NCBI GenBank assembly: GCA_036400075.1
Contig: DASWLV010000022.1
Location: 1-44,288, forward strand
DNA length: 44,288 nt
Direction of reading: 5' to 3'
Source: JALZCH01 sp036400075
GTDB lineage: Bacteria > Acidobacteriota > Blastocatellia > Pyrinomonadales > Pyrinomonadaceae
In this document: piece after piece, positions 16,900 through 25,013 of the stretch
Numbering within the stretch: position 1 is the first letter of the stretch
How the letters are laid out: the number at the start of each line of letters is the position of its first letter
Notes under the pieces: generated by a model
Database searches by the model: none
What the model saw: the letters and a program-made list of their open reading frames with translations, nothing else
What the model was told of the DNA's origin: nothing
Made by a program: the position numbers and the translations under genes

Positions 16900-17514
16900 T
16901 TAGTTTGTTCCCTCAATAACTTTTTGAAGAGTTTTATTATCAAATAAAGAGCAGCCGAAAGCTGATGTTTCAACCGTTATGCCCAAATCGCGCGTGACAA
17001 TTTCAGTGATTGCGCTGCGTCCTGCATTGTCGCCCTCATGACCGCGTGAAGCGGTGATTCCGCCGTGAAATCTGAGCCGTCCATTTGCGTCATAAAGCAA
17101 AGTCGTTCCTGAAGTTTCAGCATTAAAACGCTTGGCTTCGCGCCCGTCCTCATCTACCGAAACTTGAACGCCGGGAATTGCCGCCGCGTTTCTCCACGAA
17201 TCGGTTTCCGCCCATTTTTGTTCAGCGTCGGCGGGTTTAAAAAAAATCACTCGCGCGGAAACGCGCCCTTGAATCATCGCCATCAATCGGGCAAGCTCGT
17301 TGATGCCGGCGCGAGTGCATGGACATTGCGGATGAGCGAAGAACAACAAAGTAGGCTGGCGGTTATCGAGAGCAATTCCGCTGTCAACAGGAAAGCTCCG
17401 AGGCGGCGATGTTTTGCCGAGAGCCGGTTTATTCTCGTAGGTATAAACATAATGAAGCCCACTGCCGACAACTATGAGCCATAAAGCGGCGCTTAGAATA
17501 AGAATTACCTTCAT
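16900..17514 (-). CDS. RedB-like thioredoxin-fold protein with CPC motif
   Basis: A 204-residue protein with an N-terminal membrane anchor or signal segment (residues 3-25), so the rest is probably periplasmic. It has a thioredoxin-like fold: LLFFAHPQCPCTRAGINELA carries a CxC pair where thioredoxins have CxxC. A later segment reads TTLLYDANGRLRFHGGITAS. Proteins of this form are annotated RedB in some genomes (from memory, unverified). The gene is followed one base later by the PAS-GGDEF-EAL gene; this tight order suggests redox or metal sensing passed to cyclic-di-GMP (inference). No clear Shine-Dalgarno precedes ATG 17514. Confidence 0.75.
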   Translation of the reverse strand: MKVILILSAALWLIVVGSGLHYVYTYENKPALGKTSPPRSFPVDSGIALDNRQPTLLFFAHPQCPCTRAGINELARLMAMIQGRVSARVIFFKPADAEQKWAETDSWRNAAAIPGVQVSVDEDGREAKRFNAETSGTTLLYDANGRLRFHGGITASRGHEGDNAGRSAITEIVTRDLGITVETSAFGCSLFDNKTLQKVIEGTN

Positions 17515-17818
17515 TTTACAGGAGTTATGCAGACGAAAGCGGAGTGATTCGTCTTACTAAAATAGCTTTGCTATTTTAAATTGATTGTATTTAATTAGTG
17601 TTTTTTTGATTAAAGGTAATGGATAGGATGAGAGGAAATTACCTGCAATCTTGTTGTCAAGCAATATTGAAAATATTACTTTTGACAGAAAATCATTCAA
17701 GATTATGTCAAATTGATAGTGATTTCGTCAGAATTATGACAAAAACCTGCCAAGTTAAAAGAGAGGCGATTTCTGTGCCGCATTTAACTAACAGATTAAT
17801 TTCTCAGCAATCCAAAAA
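17515..17818. other. Intergenic region with repeated TGTCA/TGACA boxes
   Basis: An AT-rich stretch of about 300 bases upstream of the RedB-like operon with no convincing gene. It holds a short hairpin at 17559-17577 (8-bp arms, TTT loop) and four boxes: TGTCA at 17655-17659 and 17706-17710, and TGACA at 17683-17687 and 17737-17741. They could be operator half-sites for the minus-strand operon starting at 17514. No matching known operator comes to mind. Confidence 0.35.
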
Positions 17819-17965
17819 TCATCCGCTATTATTTGCCTGTCTAATCTCTTCAACCGCGCTCGGATTTTCAAGGGCGGACAAATCGCCCGCGTCTTCACCG
17901 AGAAAAGCGGCGCGAATCACGCGGCGCATCACTTTGGCGTTGCGCGTTTCTGGGATGATAGAAAT
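17819..17965 (-). pseudogene. 3'-end fragment of an acyl-CoA synthetase gene
   Basis: Read on the minus strand, this piece gives ISIIPETRNAKVMRRVIRAA, then AFLGEDAGDLSALENPSAV and EEIRQANNSG, then TGA (17821-17819). It parallels the end of the intact synthetase at 18632-20650 (LPKTRNAKVMRRVI...VEEIRNAAGQ). It has no start codon or upstream domain. The synthetase-like sequence begins directly after the antitoxin stop codon (17966-17968). It is therefore a severed gene end, and the toxin-antitoxin pair lies exactly between this piece and the intact gene. Confidence 0.85.
17851..17949. repeat. Direct repeat, left copy (synthetase gene end)
   Basis: This copy pairs with 18661-18759. By eye 90 of 99 positions are identical, including 52 identical bases at 17898-17949. 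The two copies bracket the toxin-antitoxin genes. Confidence 0.9.
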
Positions 17966-18211
17966 TTACTTGATTCTGTCGTCAGGATTATCAGGTTCGA
18001 CATCCGGTACAGCGGCAAGAAATTTTTCAAATGCTTTTCGCGTGTCGCGTTTTTTGGCTTCGCGCAAAATGTTTTCAAAAGTTTCCAGGGCAGACATTTT
18101 CTCAGCGGCGGCTGTGGCTAAAAATTGGCTTATTGAGATGCCTTCTTTTTTTGCAAGTTCTTCAAGTTTTTGATGTAAAGAGTTTGGTAATTCAACGGTT
18201 ACAACACTCAT
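17966..18211 (-). CDS. Ribbon-helix-helix-type antitoxin
   Basis: An 81-residue protein. The N-terminus MSVVTVELPNSLHQKLEELA has the short strand and two helices of a ribbon-helix-helix DNA-binding fold. GISISQFLATAAAEKMSAL would be the second helix. The C-terminal 35 residues are charged and would wrap the toxin. Its ATG overlaps the toxin's TGA (ATGA at 18211-18208), so translation is coupled. In this pair the toxin comes first, the reverse of usual VapBC order but common for this PIN subgroup. The stop codon directly abuts the synthetase gene fragment. Confidence 0.85.
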   Translation of the reverse strand: MSVVTVELPNSLHQKLEELAKKEGISISQFLATAAAEKMSALETFENILREAKKRDTRKAFEKFLAAVPDVEPDNPDDRIK

Positions 18212-18648
18212 ATATTTTTCACAATCTCCAAAAAATCCGACGGCAAAACGACTTTGATTCCAAACGATTCGATGTCCGCAAAATCTTTTAAGTTGAATGT
18301 AACCAAATAATCGGCTTGCGAAGCAATCGCTAGCTCAAGAATCATATCGTCTTTTCGGTCTTTCAACCAAGGTCGCCAGAGAAAGTAAATATCATGGTAA
18401 TAAGCCGCCGAAACAATCTCATTGACAACATCGACAACTTCAAGGTCGGACAAGACTTCCGGTCTGACCTCAGGGCGCATTAAAACATCGAGATATTCAA
18501 AATAAAGGGGCAAAGAAATGACCAGCTTAAACTTTGGCGACGGCAGCACAGAAATCAATTGAAAAGATGCGCCTCTCCGCGAGCGCGCGGCGGCAGCTAA
18601 AACATTGGTATCAAAAATTACGCGCAAAGTTTTATTGACCTGCGGCAT
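18208..18648 (-). CDS. PIN-domain toxin (putative ribonuclease)
   Basis: A 146-residue PIN-domain protein of the 'putative toxin-antitoxin system toxin component' group. IFDTNVLAAAA holds the first catalytic Asp, LYFEYLDVLMRP a conserved Glu, KDRKDDMILELAIASQADYL the next acidic residues, and VTFNLKDF the terminal motif. Such proteins cleave RNA with Mg. I chose ATG 18648 (MPQVNKTLRVIFDTN); an in-frame start at 18663 would only add five residues. The first codons overlap the last codons of the acyl-CoA synthetase gene in another frame, so the gene is fused to the end of that gene and probably reads from its transcript. Confidence 0.88.
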   Translation of the reverse strand: MPQVNKTLRVIFDTNVLAAAARSRRGASFQLISVLPSPKFKLVISLPLYFEYLDVLMRPEVRPEVLSDLEVVDVVNEIVSAAYYHDIYFLWRPWLKDRKDDMILELAIASQADYLVTFNLKDFADIESFGIKVVLPSDFLEIVKNI

Positions 18649-20650
18649 TTCGTATTTCCTCAACTGCCTGCGGATTTTCCAGCGCAGACAAATCGCCCGC
18701 GTTTTCGCCGAGAAAAGCGGCGCGAATCACGCGGCGCATCACTTTGGCGTTGCGCGTTTTCGGCAGAGCGGAAACGAACAAAACGCGGTTCGGTTTCAAC
18801 GGTTTTCCCTGCGCTTCAGCAACGAGGTTTTTTAATTCTTCTTCCAGAGCAACGGACTGAAAATCCGGGTGTCGGTCAATCGTTAAAACGCAGAACGCAA
18901 CCATCGCCGTGCCTTTTAATTCATCGGGAACGCCGATCACAGCGGCTTCCGCGACGAGTGGATGTCCGACCAATAAACTTTCGACCTCCGCCGGTCCGAC
19001 TCGTTTTCCGGCGACTTTTAAAGTGTCGTCCGAACGCCCCAAAATAAACCAGTGTCCGTCAGCATCTTTCATTGCAAAATCACCGTGAACCCAGATGTTT
19101 TCAAACCGCGACCAATAAGTTTCCAAATATCTTTCGCGCTCCTGCCAAAACGAGCGAGCCATTCCGATCCAAGGTTTACGAATCGCTAATTCGCCGACTC
19201 GCCCGGCTTCTACCGATTTGCCGTTTTCGTCCAAAACATCGACGGCAATTCCGGGACACGGGGCGGGAAACGAGCAGGGCTTGATCGGAAGAAGCGGATT
19301 CCCCATCAAAATTCCGCCGGAAATCTCCGTGCCGCCTGAATAATTGATAATCGGCAATTTCGAGTCGCCGACTTTTTCAAACAGCCACCACCAGGGCGCG
19401 GGATTCCAAGGCTCGCCCGTCGAAGCAAAAGCCCTGAGAGAAGATAAATCGTGCTTTTTCGGCAAATCGTCGCCGCAGTTTGCCAGAGCGCGGACGAGCG
19501 TCGGCGAGATTCCCAAAATCTCGACCTTATGTTTCGCGCAAAATTCCCACATTCGGTCTGCTTTGGGATAATCAGGCGCGCCGTCGTAAATACAAATCGT
19601 CGCGCCGTTAATCAAAGCGCCGTAAATCAGCCACGGTCCCATCATCCAACCGATGTCAGTCACCCACGAAATTCTGATTCCCCGCCCGACATCAGTCCCG
19701 AAAGCCATATCCTGTGCCGCTTTAATTGGAAAACCGCAATGCGTGTGCGCGATGCCTTTCGGCTTTCCGGTCGTGCCGGAAGTGTAAAGAATAATTAACG
19801 GGTCTTCGGCAAGTGTTGGTTCGGGTGATTTTATTTTATTTATGTCGAGATCGGATTCGTCAAAATTTAAAAATTGGTTGTAATAAAGAATCTTATCTTC
19901 TTTACTAGATGTTTTCCGCTGATTCGCCACTTCAAAACGGACGGTCGCGCGGTTGATAATGATTAATTTTTCAATGGTCGGACACTCATCAAACGCTTTA
20001 ACGGCGATTGTCAAAGCGTGAAAATTTTTGCCGCGACGCGGAAATCCGTCGCAAGTAAAAAGTGCTTTAGCCTTAACTGCGTTCAAGCGACTGGCAATTG
20101 CTTCGCTGCCATAACCGCTAAAAACCGGAACCGCAATCGCCCCAATTCTATTAATTGCCAAAAGCGCAACGACGGTTTCAACAATCATCGGCAGGTGAAT
20201 TCCAACCGCGTCGCCTTTTCCTAAACCGTGAAATCTCAGAGCTTTTGCACAAACTTCGACCTGATCTTGCAGTTGATCATAAGAAATTTCTTGAACTGCG
20301 CCTTCTTCGCCTTCCCAAATGATGGCAGGCTGATCTTTCATTTCGCCCGTTTGCCAGCGGTCGAGACACATTTCCGTGATGTTCAAACCGCCGCCCACGC
20401 ACCAGTGAGGAAATTGAATTCCGTCCGACAAATCAAGCAGTTTTTCGTATGGCGGATTGAATCGAATGTCGAGAAATTTTAAAACTTCGCCGGTAAACCA
20501 TTCGACGTTTTCGATTGATTTCCGGTAAAGATCATTGAAATCTCGCGCACCGACTTGTTTGATAAATTTGGTTAGCTGCGCTCGTTTGATGACATCTTCG
20601 GTCGGTCGCCACGCGACGGGCTGGTCAAAAGTTGAATCTTGCTCGTTCAT
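18632..20650 (-). CDS. Acetyl/acyl-CoA synthetase (AMP-forming)
   Basis: A 672-residue member of the acyl-adenylate-forming family, close to acetyl-/propionyl-CoA synthetases. YTSGTTGKPKGIAHTHCG at 289-306 is the P-loop, NYSGGTEISGGIL the adenylate motif, and GRSDDTLKVAGKRVGPAEVE the hinge and A8 region. PKTRNAKVMRR near 630-640 carries the catalytic Lys636, which is often regulated by acetylation. The length is that of acetyl-CoA synthetases. The exact acid is unknown; plant AAE17/18-like enzymes are a possible match. The last five or so residues (NAAGQ) come from sequence shared with the start of the toxin gene, unlike the severed copy at 17819 (QANNSG). Confidence 0.92.
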   Translation of the reverse strand: MNEQDSTFDQPVAWRPTEDVIKRAQLTKFIKQVGARDFNDLYRKSIENVEWFTGEVLKFLDIRFNPPYEKLLDLSDGIQFPHWCVGGGLNITEMCLDRWQTGEMKDQPAIIWEGEEGAVQEISYDQLQDQVEVCAKALRFHGLGKGDAVGIHLPMIVETVVALLAINRIGAIAVPVFSGYGSEAIASRLNAVKAKALFTCDGFPRRGKNFHALTIAVKAFDECPTIEKLIIINRATVRFEVANQRKTSSKEDKILYYNQFLNFDESDLDINKIKSPEPTLAEDPLIILYTSGTTGKPKGIAHTHCGFPIKAAQDMAFGTDVGRGIRISWVTDIGWMMGPWLIYGALINGATICIYDGAPDYPKADRMWEFCAKHKVEILGISPTLVRALANCGDDLPKKHDLSSLRAFASTGEPWNPAPWWWLFEKVGDSKLPIINYSGGTEISGGILMGNPLLPIKPCSFPAPCPGIAVDVLDENGKSVEAGRVGELAIRKPWIGMARSFWQERERYLETYWSRFENIWVHGDFAMKDADGHWFILGRSDDTLKVAGKRVGPAEVESLLVGHPLVAEAAVIGVPDELKGTAMVAFCVLTIDRHPDFQSVALEEELKNLVAEAQGKPLKPNRVLFVSALPKTRNAKVMRRVIRAAFLGENAGDLSALENPQAVEEIRNAAGQ
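18661..18759. repeat. Direct repeat, right copy (inside the intact synthetase gene)
   Basis: This is the counterpart of 17851-17949. It codes for the C-terminal residues of the intact acyl-CoA synthetase. The similarity stops within the last codons, where the toxin gene begins. Confidence 0.9.
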
Positions 20651-20700
20651 TTTGTTTGATAGAAAGTAGAATCGAAGAAATTTTATAACACGAAAGAAAT

Positions 20701-21486
20701 ATGAGCGAAAATTTACCGTTGGAATTACCCAAACAACTGTTTTCCGGGAAAACCGTCGTCATCACGGGCGCTTCGCGCGGCGTCGGGCGCGCGACGGCTA
20801 TCCGGTTCTCGCAGGCAGGCGCAAATGTCGTGGTTAATTATTTGAAAAGCGAGCAGGACGCCGCAGAAGTCGTCGAATTGTGCCGCCGCCAAGGAACGAA
20901 AGCAATCGCAGTTCAAGGCGATGCTTCGCGCCCTGAAGATGCCGAAAAAATAAGGCAAGCCGCAATCGAAGCGTTCGGGCGCGTGGACATTTTGGTCGTC
21001 AACGCCGGAATCTGGAAAGGCGCGCCGGTTGATGAAATGTCCGAAGAATTGTGGGACGAAGTTTTGGACACAAATTTGAAATCCGGCTGGGCTATGTCGC
21101 GCGCGATTGTGCCGGAAATCAAAAAGCAGGAACGCGGCGCGATTGTTCTCGTTTCTTCGACCGCCGGACAGCGCGGCGAAGCTAATTATTCAAATTACGC
21201 CGCTTCAAAAGGCGGGCAAATCAGTTTTACCAAAGCTCTGGCAATGGAGCTGGCGCCAAAAATCCGCGTCAACTGCGTCGCGCCGGGCTGGATTGAAACG
21301 GCGATGGTGCGCCCGGTTTTCGAGAACGCGGATTATAAAGAGCAGGTTTTAAATTCGATTCCGTTAAAACGAATGGCTGCGACCGACGACATCGCGCTGG
21401 CGATTTGTTTTCTCGCTTCGGATTGGGCGCGGCATATTACGGGCGAGATTTTAAACATCAACGGCGGCTCGGTTCTCTGCGGTTAG
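20701..21486 (+). CDS. Short-chain dehydrogenase/reductase (FabG-like)
   Basis: A 261-residue classical SDR. TGASRGVG at 22-29 binds NAD(P), NAGIW at 101-105 is the central strand motif, and Ser153 with YAASK (Tyr166, Lys170) are the catalytic residues. A C-terminal GEILNINGGSVL is typical of 3-oxoacyl-ACP-reductase-like members. The substrate cannot be fixed from sequence; a 3-oxoacyl or related ketone is likely. It diverges from the acyl-CoA synthetase with 50 bases between starts, which hints at a shared role in fatty-acid or short-acid metabolism (inference). The DUF3995 gene follows after 22 bases. Confidence 0.9.
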   Translation: MSENLPLELPKQLFSGKTVVITGASRGVGRATAIRFSQAGANVVVNYLKSEQDAAEVVELCRRQGTKAIAVQGDASRPEDAEKIRQAAIEAFGRVDILVVNAGIWKGAPVDEMSEELWDEVLDTNLKSGWAMSRAIVPEIKKQERGAIVLVSSTAGQRGEANYSNYAASKGGQISFTKALAMELAPKIRVNCVAPGWIETAMVRPVFENADYKEQVLNSIPLKRMAATDDIALAICFLASDWARHITGEILNINGGSVLCG

Positions 21487-21508
21487 TCGCAGCGGACGAG
21501 GAGAATTT

Positions 21509-21952
21509 ATGATTCGCATTTTGGGTATTTTGCTGGCGTCGGTTTTTGCGGTGCTGGGTTTGTTTCATTTGTATTGGGCGGCGGGCGGACGTTTTGGCAG
21601 CGGTGCCGCTGTTCCGACAACCGGCGGCGAGCGTTTGTTTAATCCTTCGGCGCTCGGAACAGTTTTAGTTGCCGTTGCTTTATTCGCCGCAATGCTCGTT
21701 GTTTTGGGACAAATTGGTTTGCTCGGAAGCTCGCTGCCGAAGTGGATTTTTCGCTGGGCGACGTTTGTTATCGCGGCATTGTTTCTGCTGCGTGCAATTG
21801 GAGATTTCAAATACGTCGGCTTTTTCAAAACTGTCTCGCACACTGATTTTGCGCGTCTTGATTCGCTTTTATTCACGCCGCTGTGCCTGTTGATTGCAAT
21901 TGCCGCCTTTCTGATTTCCTATAATGAGCTTGATGTAATGATGAATTCTTAA
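21509..21952 (+). CDS. DUF3995 membrane protein
   Basis: A 147-residue integral membrane protein with four helices. The first helix carries FHLYWAAGGRFG, and GERLFNPSALGTVLVAVALF follows; this pattern marks the DUF3995 family, whose function is unknown. AGGAG before ATG 21509 is a good ribosome site. It lies between the SDR and aspartate kinase genes on the same strand with short gaps and is probably cotranscribed, but no functional link is evident. Confidence 0.82.
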   Translation: MIRILGILLASVFAVLGLFHLYWAAGGRFGSGAAVPTTGGERLFNPSALGTVLVAVALFAAMLVVLGQIGLLGSSLPKWIFRWATFVIAALFLLRAIGDFKYVGFFKTVSHTDFARLDSLLFTPLCLLIAIAAFLISYNELDVMMNS

Positions 21953-22011
21953 AAAGTTATCAAAAATCCCGCTTGACTTTTCCGGCGGAAAAAGATGAAC
22001 TTTTTGGCGTT

Positions 22012-23379
22012 GTGAGTGTTGCGGAAAAGCCGACAATAATGAAATTCGGCGGCACGTCGGTCGAAGACGAGCGCGCTTTTGCCCGCGTCGCCGAAATCGT
22101 CGGCGCGCGCGCGGCACAAAAACCGATAGTCGTCGTTTCGGCGATGTCGAAAATGACCGACGCGCTTCTTGCCGCCTTTGAAACCGCGCGCAAAGGCGAT
22201 TCGGAGAATGCTTTTCACTTGCTCGAACCGCATTTTGAGCGGCACATCGCGGTCGCCGAAACGCTTTTGACAAACGAGCAGAAAACCGTTTTTGCGAAAG
22301 AGTTGATGCAATCGCGCGAAGAATTGCAGGAACTTCTCGAACGAACCGCGCGCCGCAGCCTGCCGATTCAGCTTCTCAAAGATATGATAGTCGCTTACGG
22401 CGAGCAGCTTTCGTCGTATCTTCTCGCGCTCGTCTGCCGCGCGAAAGGCGTCAACGCCGTTCACAAAGACGCGCGCCGTTTAATAATCACCGATGACGAA
22501 CACGGCGCGGCTTCGCCGATTTTTGAAGAAACAAATCCGCTGCTCGAAATCGAATTAAAACCGCATCTTGCCGCCGGTGAAATTCCCGTTATGGGCGGTT
22601 TTATCGCCGCGACCAGAAACGGCGAAACGACCGTTTTAGGGCGAGGCGGCTCGGATTTTTCCGCCGCAATCGTCGGCGCTGCTTTGAACGCGGCGGAGAT
22701 TCAGATTTGGACGGACGTGACGGGAGTTTTAACGACCGATCCGCGAATTGTGCCGGAAGCCAGAACTTTGCCGGTTTTGAGTTATGAAGAAGCCGCCGAA
22801 TTGTCGTATTTCGGCGCTAAAGTTCTGCATCCGAAAACCATCTTGCCAGCCGTGAGGGAAAAAATTCCGGTGCGCGTTTGCAATTCGCGCGAGCCGGACG
22901 CCGCCGGGACGATGATTCTCGCCGAACCGGAAGAAACGCCGAATCTGATTAAATCAATCGCCTATAAAAAAGGCATCACGATTTTGCGAATCTCTTCGGC
23001 GCGGATGCTCGGCGCTTACGGTTTTATGTCAATGCTGTTTCAGACTTTCGAGCGTTTCCGCACGGTGATTGACGTTGTGGCGACTTCGGAGGTTTCGGTT
23101 TCTCTGACGATTGACAACACTGATTCGCTGGAACAAATTGTTAACGAATTGAAACGCTTCGGCGAAATCGAAGTCGAACCGAACAACGCCGTCGTATGCG
23201 TCGTCGGCGAAGGATTGCGCTCGACGCCCGGCGTCGCGGCGCGCGTTTTTAACACAATTTCCGACATCAATGTCTCGCTCGTCTCGCACGGCGCTTCGAG
23301 CGTTAATTTTACCTTCGTCGTCAAAGAAGCAGACGTTTTTGAAACCGTCAGACGTCTGCACCGAGAGTTTTTCGATTGA
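22012..23379 (+). CDS. lysC: Aspartate kinase
   Basis: About 455 residues. MKFGGTSVEDERAF is the N-terminal substrate/ATP motif, GRGGSDFSAAIVGAAL the second, and WTDVTGVLTTDPRIVPEA the phosphate/aspartate site. Two ACT domains fill the last 150 residues (SEVSVSLTIDN and INVSLVSHGASSVNFTFVV). It makes aspartyl phosphate for lysine, threonine and methionine, and the ACT domains indicate feedback control by end products. It is monofunctional (no homoserine dehydrogenase part). The start is uncertain: GTG 22012 places nine residues before MKFGG, which fits the family; ATG 22039 is too short and TTG 21973 lacks a ribosome site. Confidence 0.92.
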   Translation: MSVAEKPTIMKFGGTSVEDERAFARVAEIVGARAAQKPIVVVSAMSKMTDALLAAFETARKGDSENAFHLLEPHFERHIAVAETLLTNEQKTVFAKELMQSREELQELLERTARRSLPIQLLKDMIVAYGEQLSSYLLALVCRAKGVNAVHKDARRLIITDDEHGAASPIFEETNPLLEIELKPHLAAGEIPVMGGFIAATRNGETTVLGRGGSDFSAAIVGAALNAAEIQIWTDVTGVLTTDPRIVPEARTLPVLSYEEAAELSYFGAKVLHPKTILPAVREKIPVRVCNSREPDAAGTMILAEPEETPNLIKSIAYKKGITILRISSARMLGAYGFMSMLFQTFERFRTVIDVVATSEVSVSLTIDNTDSLEQIVNELKRFGEIEVEPNNAVVCVVGEGLRSTPGVAARVFNTISDINVSLVSHGASSVNFTFVVKEADVFETVRRLHREFFD

Positions 23380-23484
23380 AGATTAAGGCAAAAAGAATTG
23401 TCGGTCATCTGCCAGCCTGCTTGTGTTCGGCTTACGGATTGAAATTAATCTTGATTGCATTTCCGCGCTCAGGAACGTAAGCCA

Positions 23485-24492
23485 TTACCACGCCTCTGAC
23501 CCGACGGAATTGCCTGTATCAACTTCGCCGTGCAAGTTTTCCGGCGTAATTTTCTCCAGCAGTTCTTTACATTCGTCATCTGAAACAACTCTGCTGAGAA
23601 AGTTTCTAATGATTGAAAAGGTTTCTTCCCGCTTTAGAATAGAAGATGCGTGCCCGGCATCGGGGAAAGTTTTCACCTCGGCTTGCGGATATGTTTCTCT
23701 CAACAGCGCTCTATCCTTTGCTCCGATTGCCGGATCGTCGTCCGAATCAATGATTAAAATTTTGCCGCGCCACTCTTTTAGGTCGTCCGCCGTGAATTGC
23801 GGCTGCCGCGCGAGCGCGAGCAAACACTTGTTCTGATGAACGACAACCTCTTTCAAACGGTCGGAAGCGAGGGCTTCGTTCAGATAAGCCCGCCAAAACT
23901 CAAACTCAGGGTGTTTTGCGCGGCGCAGAGTCGAAAGCAGCATTTTATTAAGCCGCAATTTCATCAGCGGAACAAACAAAATTTTCGGCACCGCAGGAAG
24001 CAGTTTGCCAGCGATTTTAATTGGCTTCACAAATTTCGGAGTTATCAAAAAGGTATGCGAGAGAACGAGGCTGCACGCTTTATCAGGATATTTACGAACG
24101 AAATACTGGGCGACAAGCCCGCCGTACGAACCGCCGAAAACGTGAACCCGATTGATAGCCTCCGTTTCGAGAATATGAGCAATTCCTTCGCACAATCCGG
24201 TTATCGTCAGCGACAGCGCGTAGGACGGCGCGATAATTCGATATTTATTCTCAAAAGCCGTGATAAGCGGAAAAGTTGATTCGCCGACCGACAATGCTCC
24301 GGGAAGCAAAAGTAAAGCCTGTTCTGCCGCGCGCCCGCAAGAAATGTATTCCCAATCGGTATCACCGAAGGTCAGCCGTTTAACGGGATGAGCGCGGCGA
24401 AATTCTTTCAGCCTCTCGACTTGTTCCGTCGGAACTTTTGCGTAAATCGCGTCGAACGCAGCGCTTGTTTGTGCTGATGTTTGGGAATACAT
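23485..24492 (-). CDS. Alpha/beta hydrolase
   Basis: A 335-residue hydrolase. The oxyanion part LLLPGALSVG is at 61-70, and the nucleophile elbow GGSYGG at 120-125 has Ser122. An acidic Asp within SDDDP at 250-254 and His281 (PDAGHASS) complete the triad. A cap domain lies near 145-230. The layout resembles maspardin-type or generic carboxylesterase-like proteins; the substrate is unknown. The frame is open further upstream, but ATG 24492 after GGGAG is the better start and avoids overlap with the next gene. It reads leftward after the small membrane protein with a 23-base gap. Confidence 0.85.
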   Translation of the reverse strand: MYSQTSAQTSAAFDAIYAKVPTEQVERLKEFRRAHPVKRLTFGDTDWEYISCGRAAEQALLLLPGALSVGESTFPLITAFENKYRIIAPSYALSLTITGLCEGIAHILETEAINRVHVFGGSYGGLVAQYFVRKYPDKACSLVLSHTFLITPKFVKPIKIAGKLLPAVPKILFVPLMKLRLNKMLLSTLRRAKHPEFEFWRAYLNEALASDRLKEVVVHQNKCLLALARQPQFTADDLKEWRGKILIIDSDDDPAIGAKDRALLRETYPQAEVKTFPDAGHASSILKREETFSIIRNFLSRVVSDDECKELLEKITPENLHGEVDTGNSVGSEAW

Positions 24493-24515
24493 AACGACTC
24501 GCTCCCGACAGAGTA

Positions 24516-25013
24516 TCACTCGTTCATTCGTCTCGGATTGTTGAAATTCAGGATTGCCAGTAAATGGAGGATAAGAATTACCGTAGCGGTTGCAATCGTC
24601 AACCAGTTCAAGTTTCTCCACAAACTTATCGTATTCATCATTTCCGGCTCAAACTTTCCATCAAGCGTTGCGCCGACCACGCCTCCGATAGTAAAAATCA
24701 TCCAAACTTTCAGAGGAAACATAATCCATGCGATAAGCGTCGCCCACCCTAACCAGAATCTCGCTCCCGTATTGAGTTTAATGGTGAGAAGCCACGCTAT
24801 CAGTGATGCCAGAAAGACCCAGGGATTAACAGCGCTAAAAAAGTAAATCAGGAAACGGGGCGTACTAAAGTAATTGATCATCGAATCGGGAGGATTGTAG
24901 CTCCATAAAGGAACAACCATCAAAGCGTTGAAGATATAACCTCCAAGCCAAATCCCCCAATAAACGGTCGCAATGAAAAGAAACAATCGAGCCAAATCTT
25001 TAAGAATCTTCAT
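24516..25013 (-). CDS. Four-helix membrane protein of unknown function
   Basis: A 165-residue integral membrane protein with four helices (about 8-35, 55-80, 88-112 and 135-157). It is rich in Trp and Phe. AGGAG lies nine bases before ATG 25013, a strong ribosome site. The layout recalls small DUF1772-like proteins, but no diagnostic motif is visible. It is probably cotranscribed with the alpha/beta hydrolase downstream. Confidence 0.75.
   Translation of the reverse strand: MKILKDLARLFLFIATVYWGIWLGGYIFNALMVVPLWSYNPPDSMINYFSTPRFLIYFFSAVNPWVFLASLIAWLLTIKLNTGARFWLGWATLIAWIMFPLKVWMIFTIGGVVGATLDGKFEPEMMNTISLWRNLNWLTIATATVILILHLLAILNFNNPRRMNE

Noticed and set aside
17619..18173. A 184-codon open frame on the plus strand
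   Set aside because: It runs across the antisense of the antitoxin and the synthetase fragment, has no ribosome site and no family; it is an antisense shadow.
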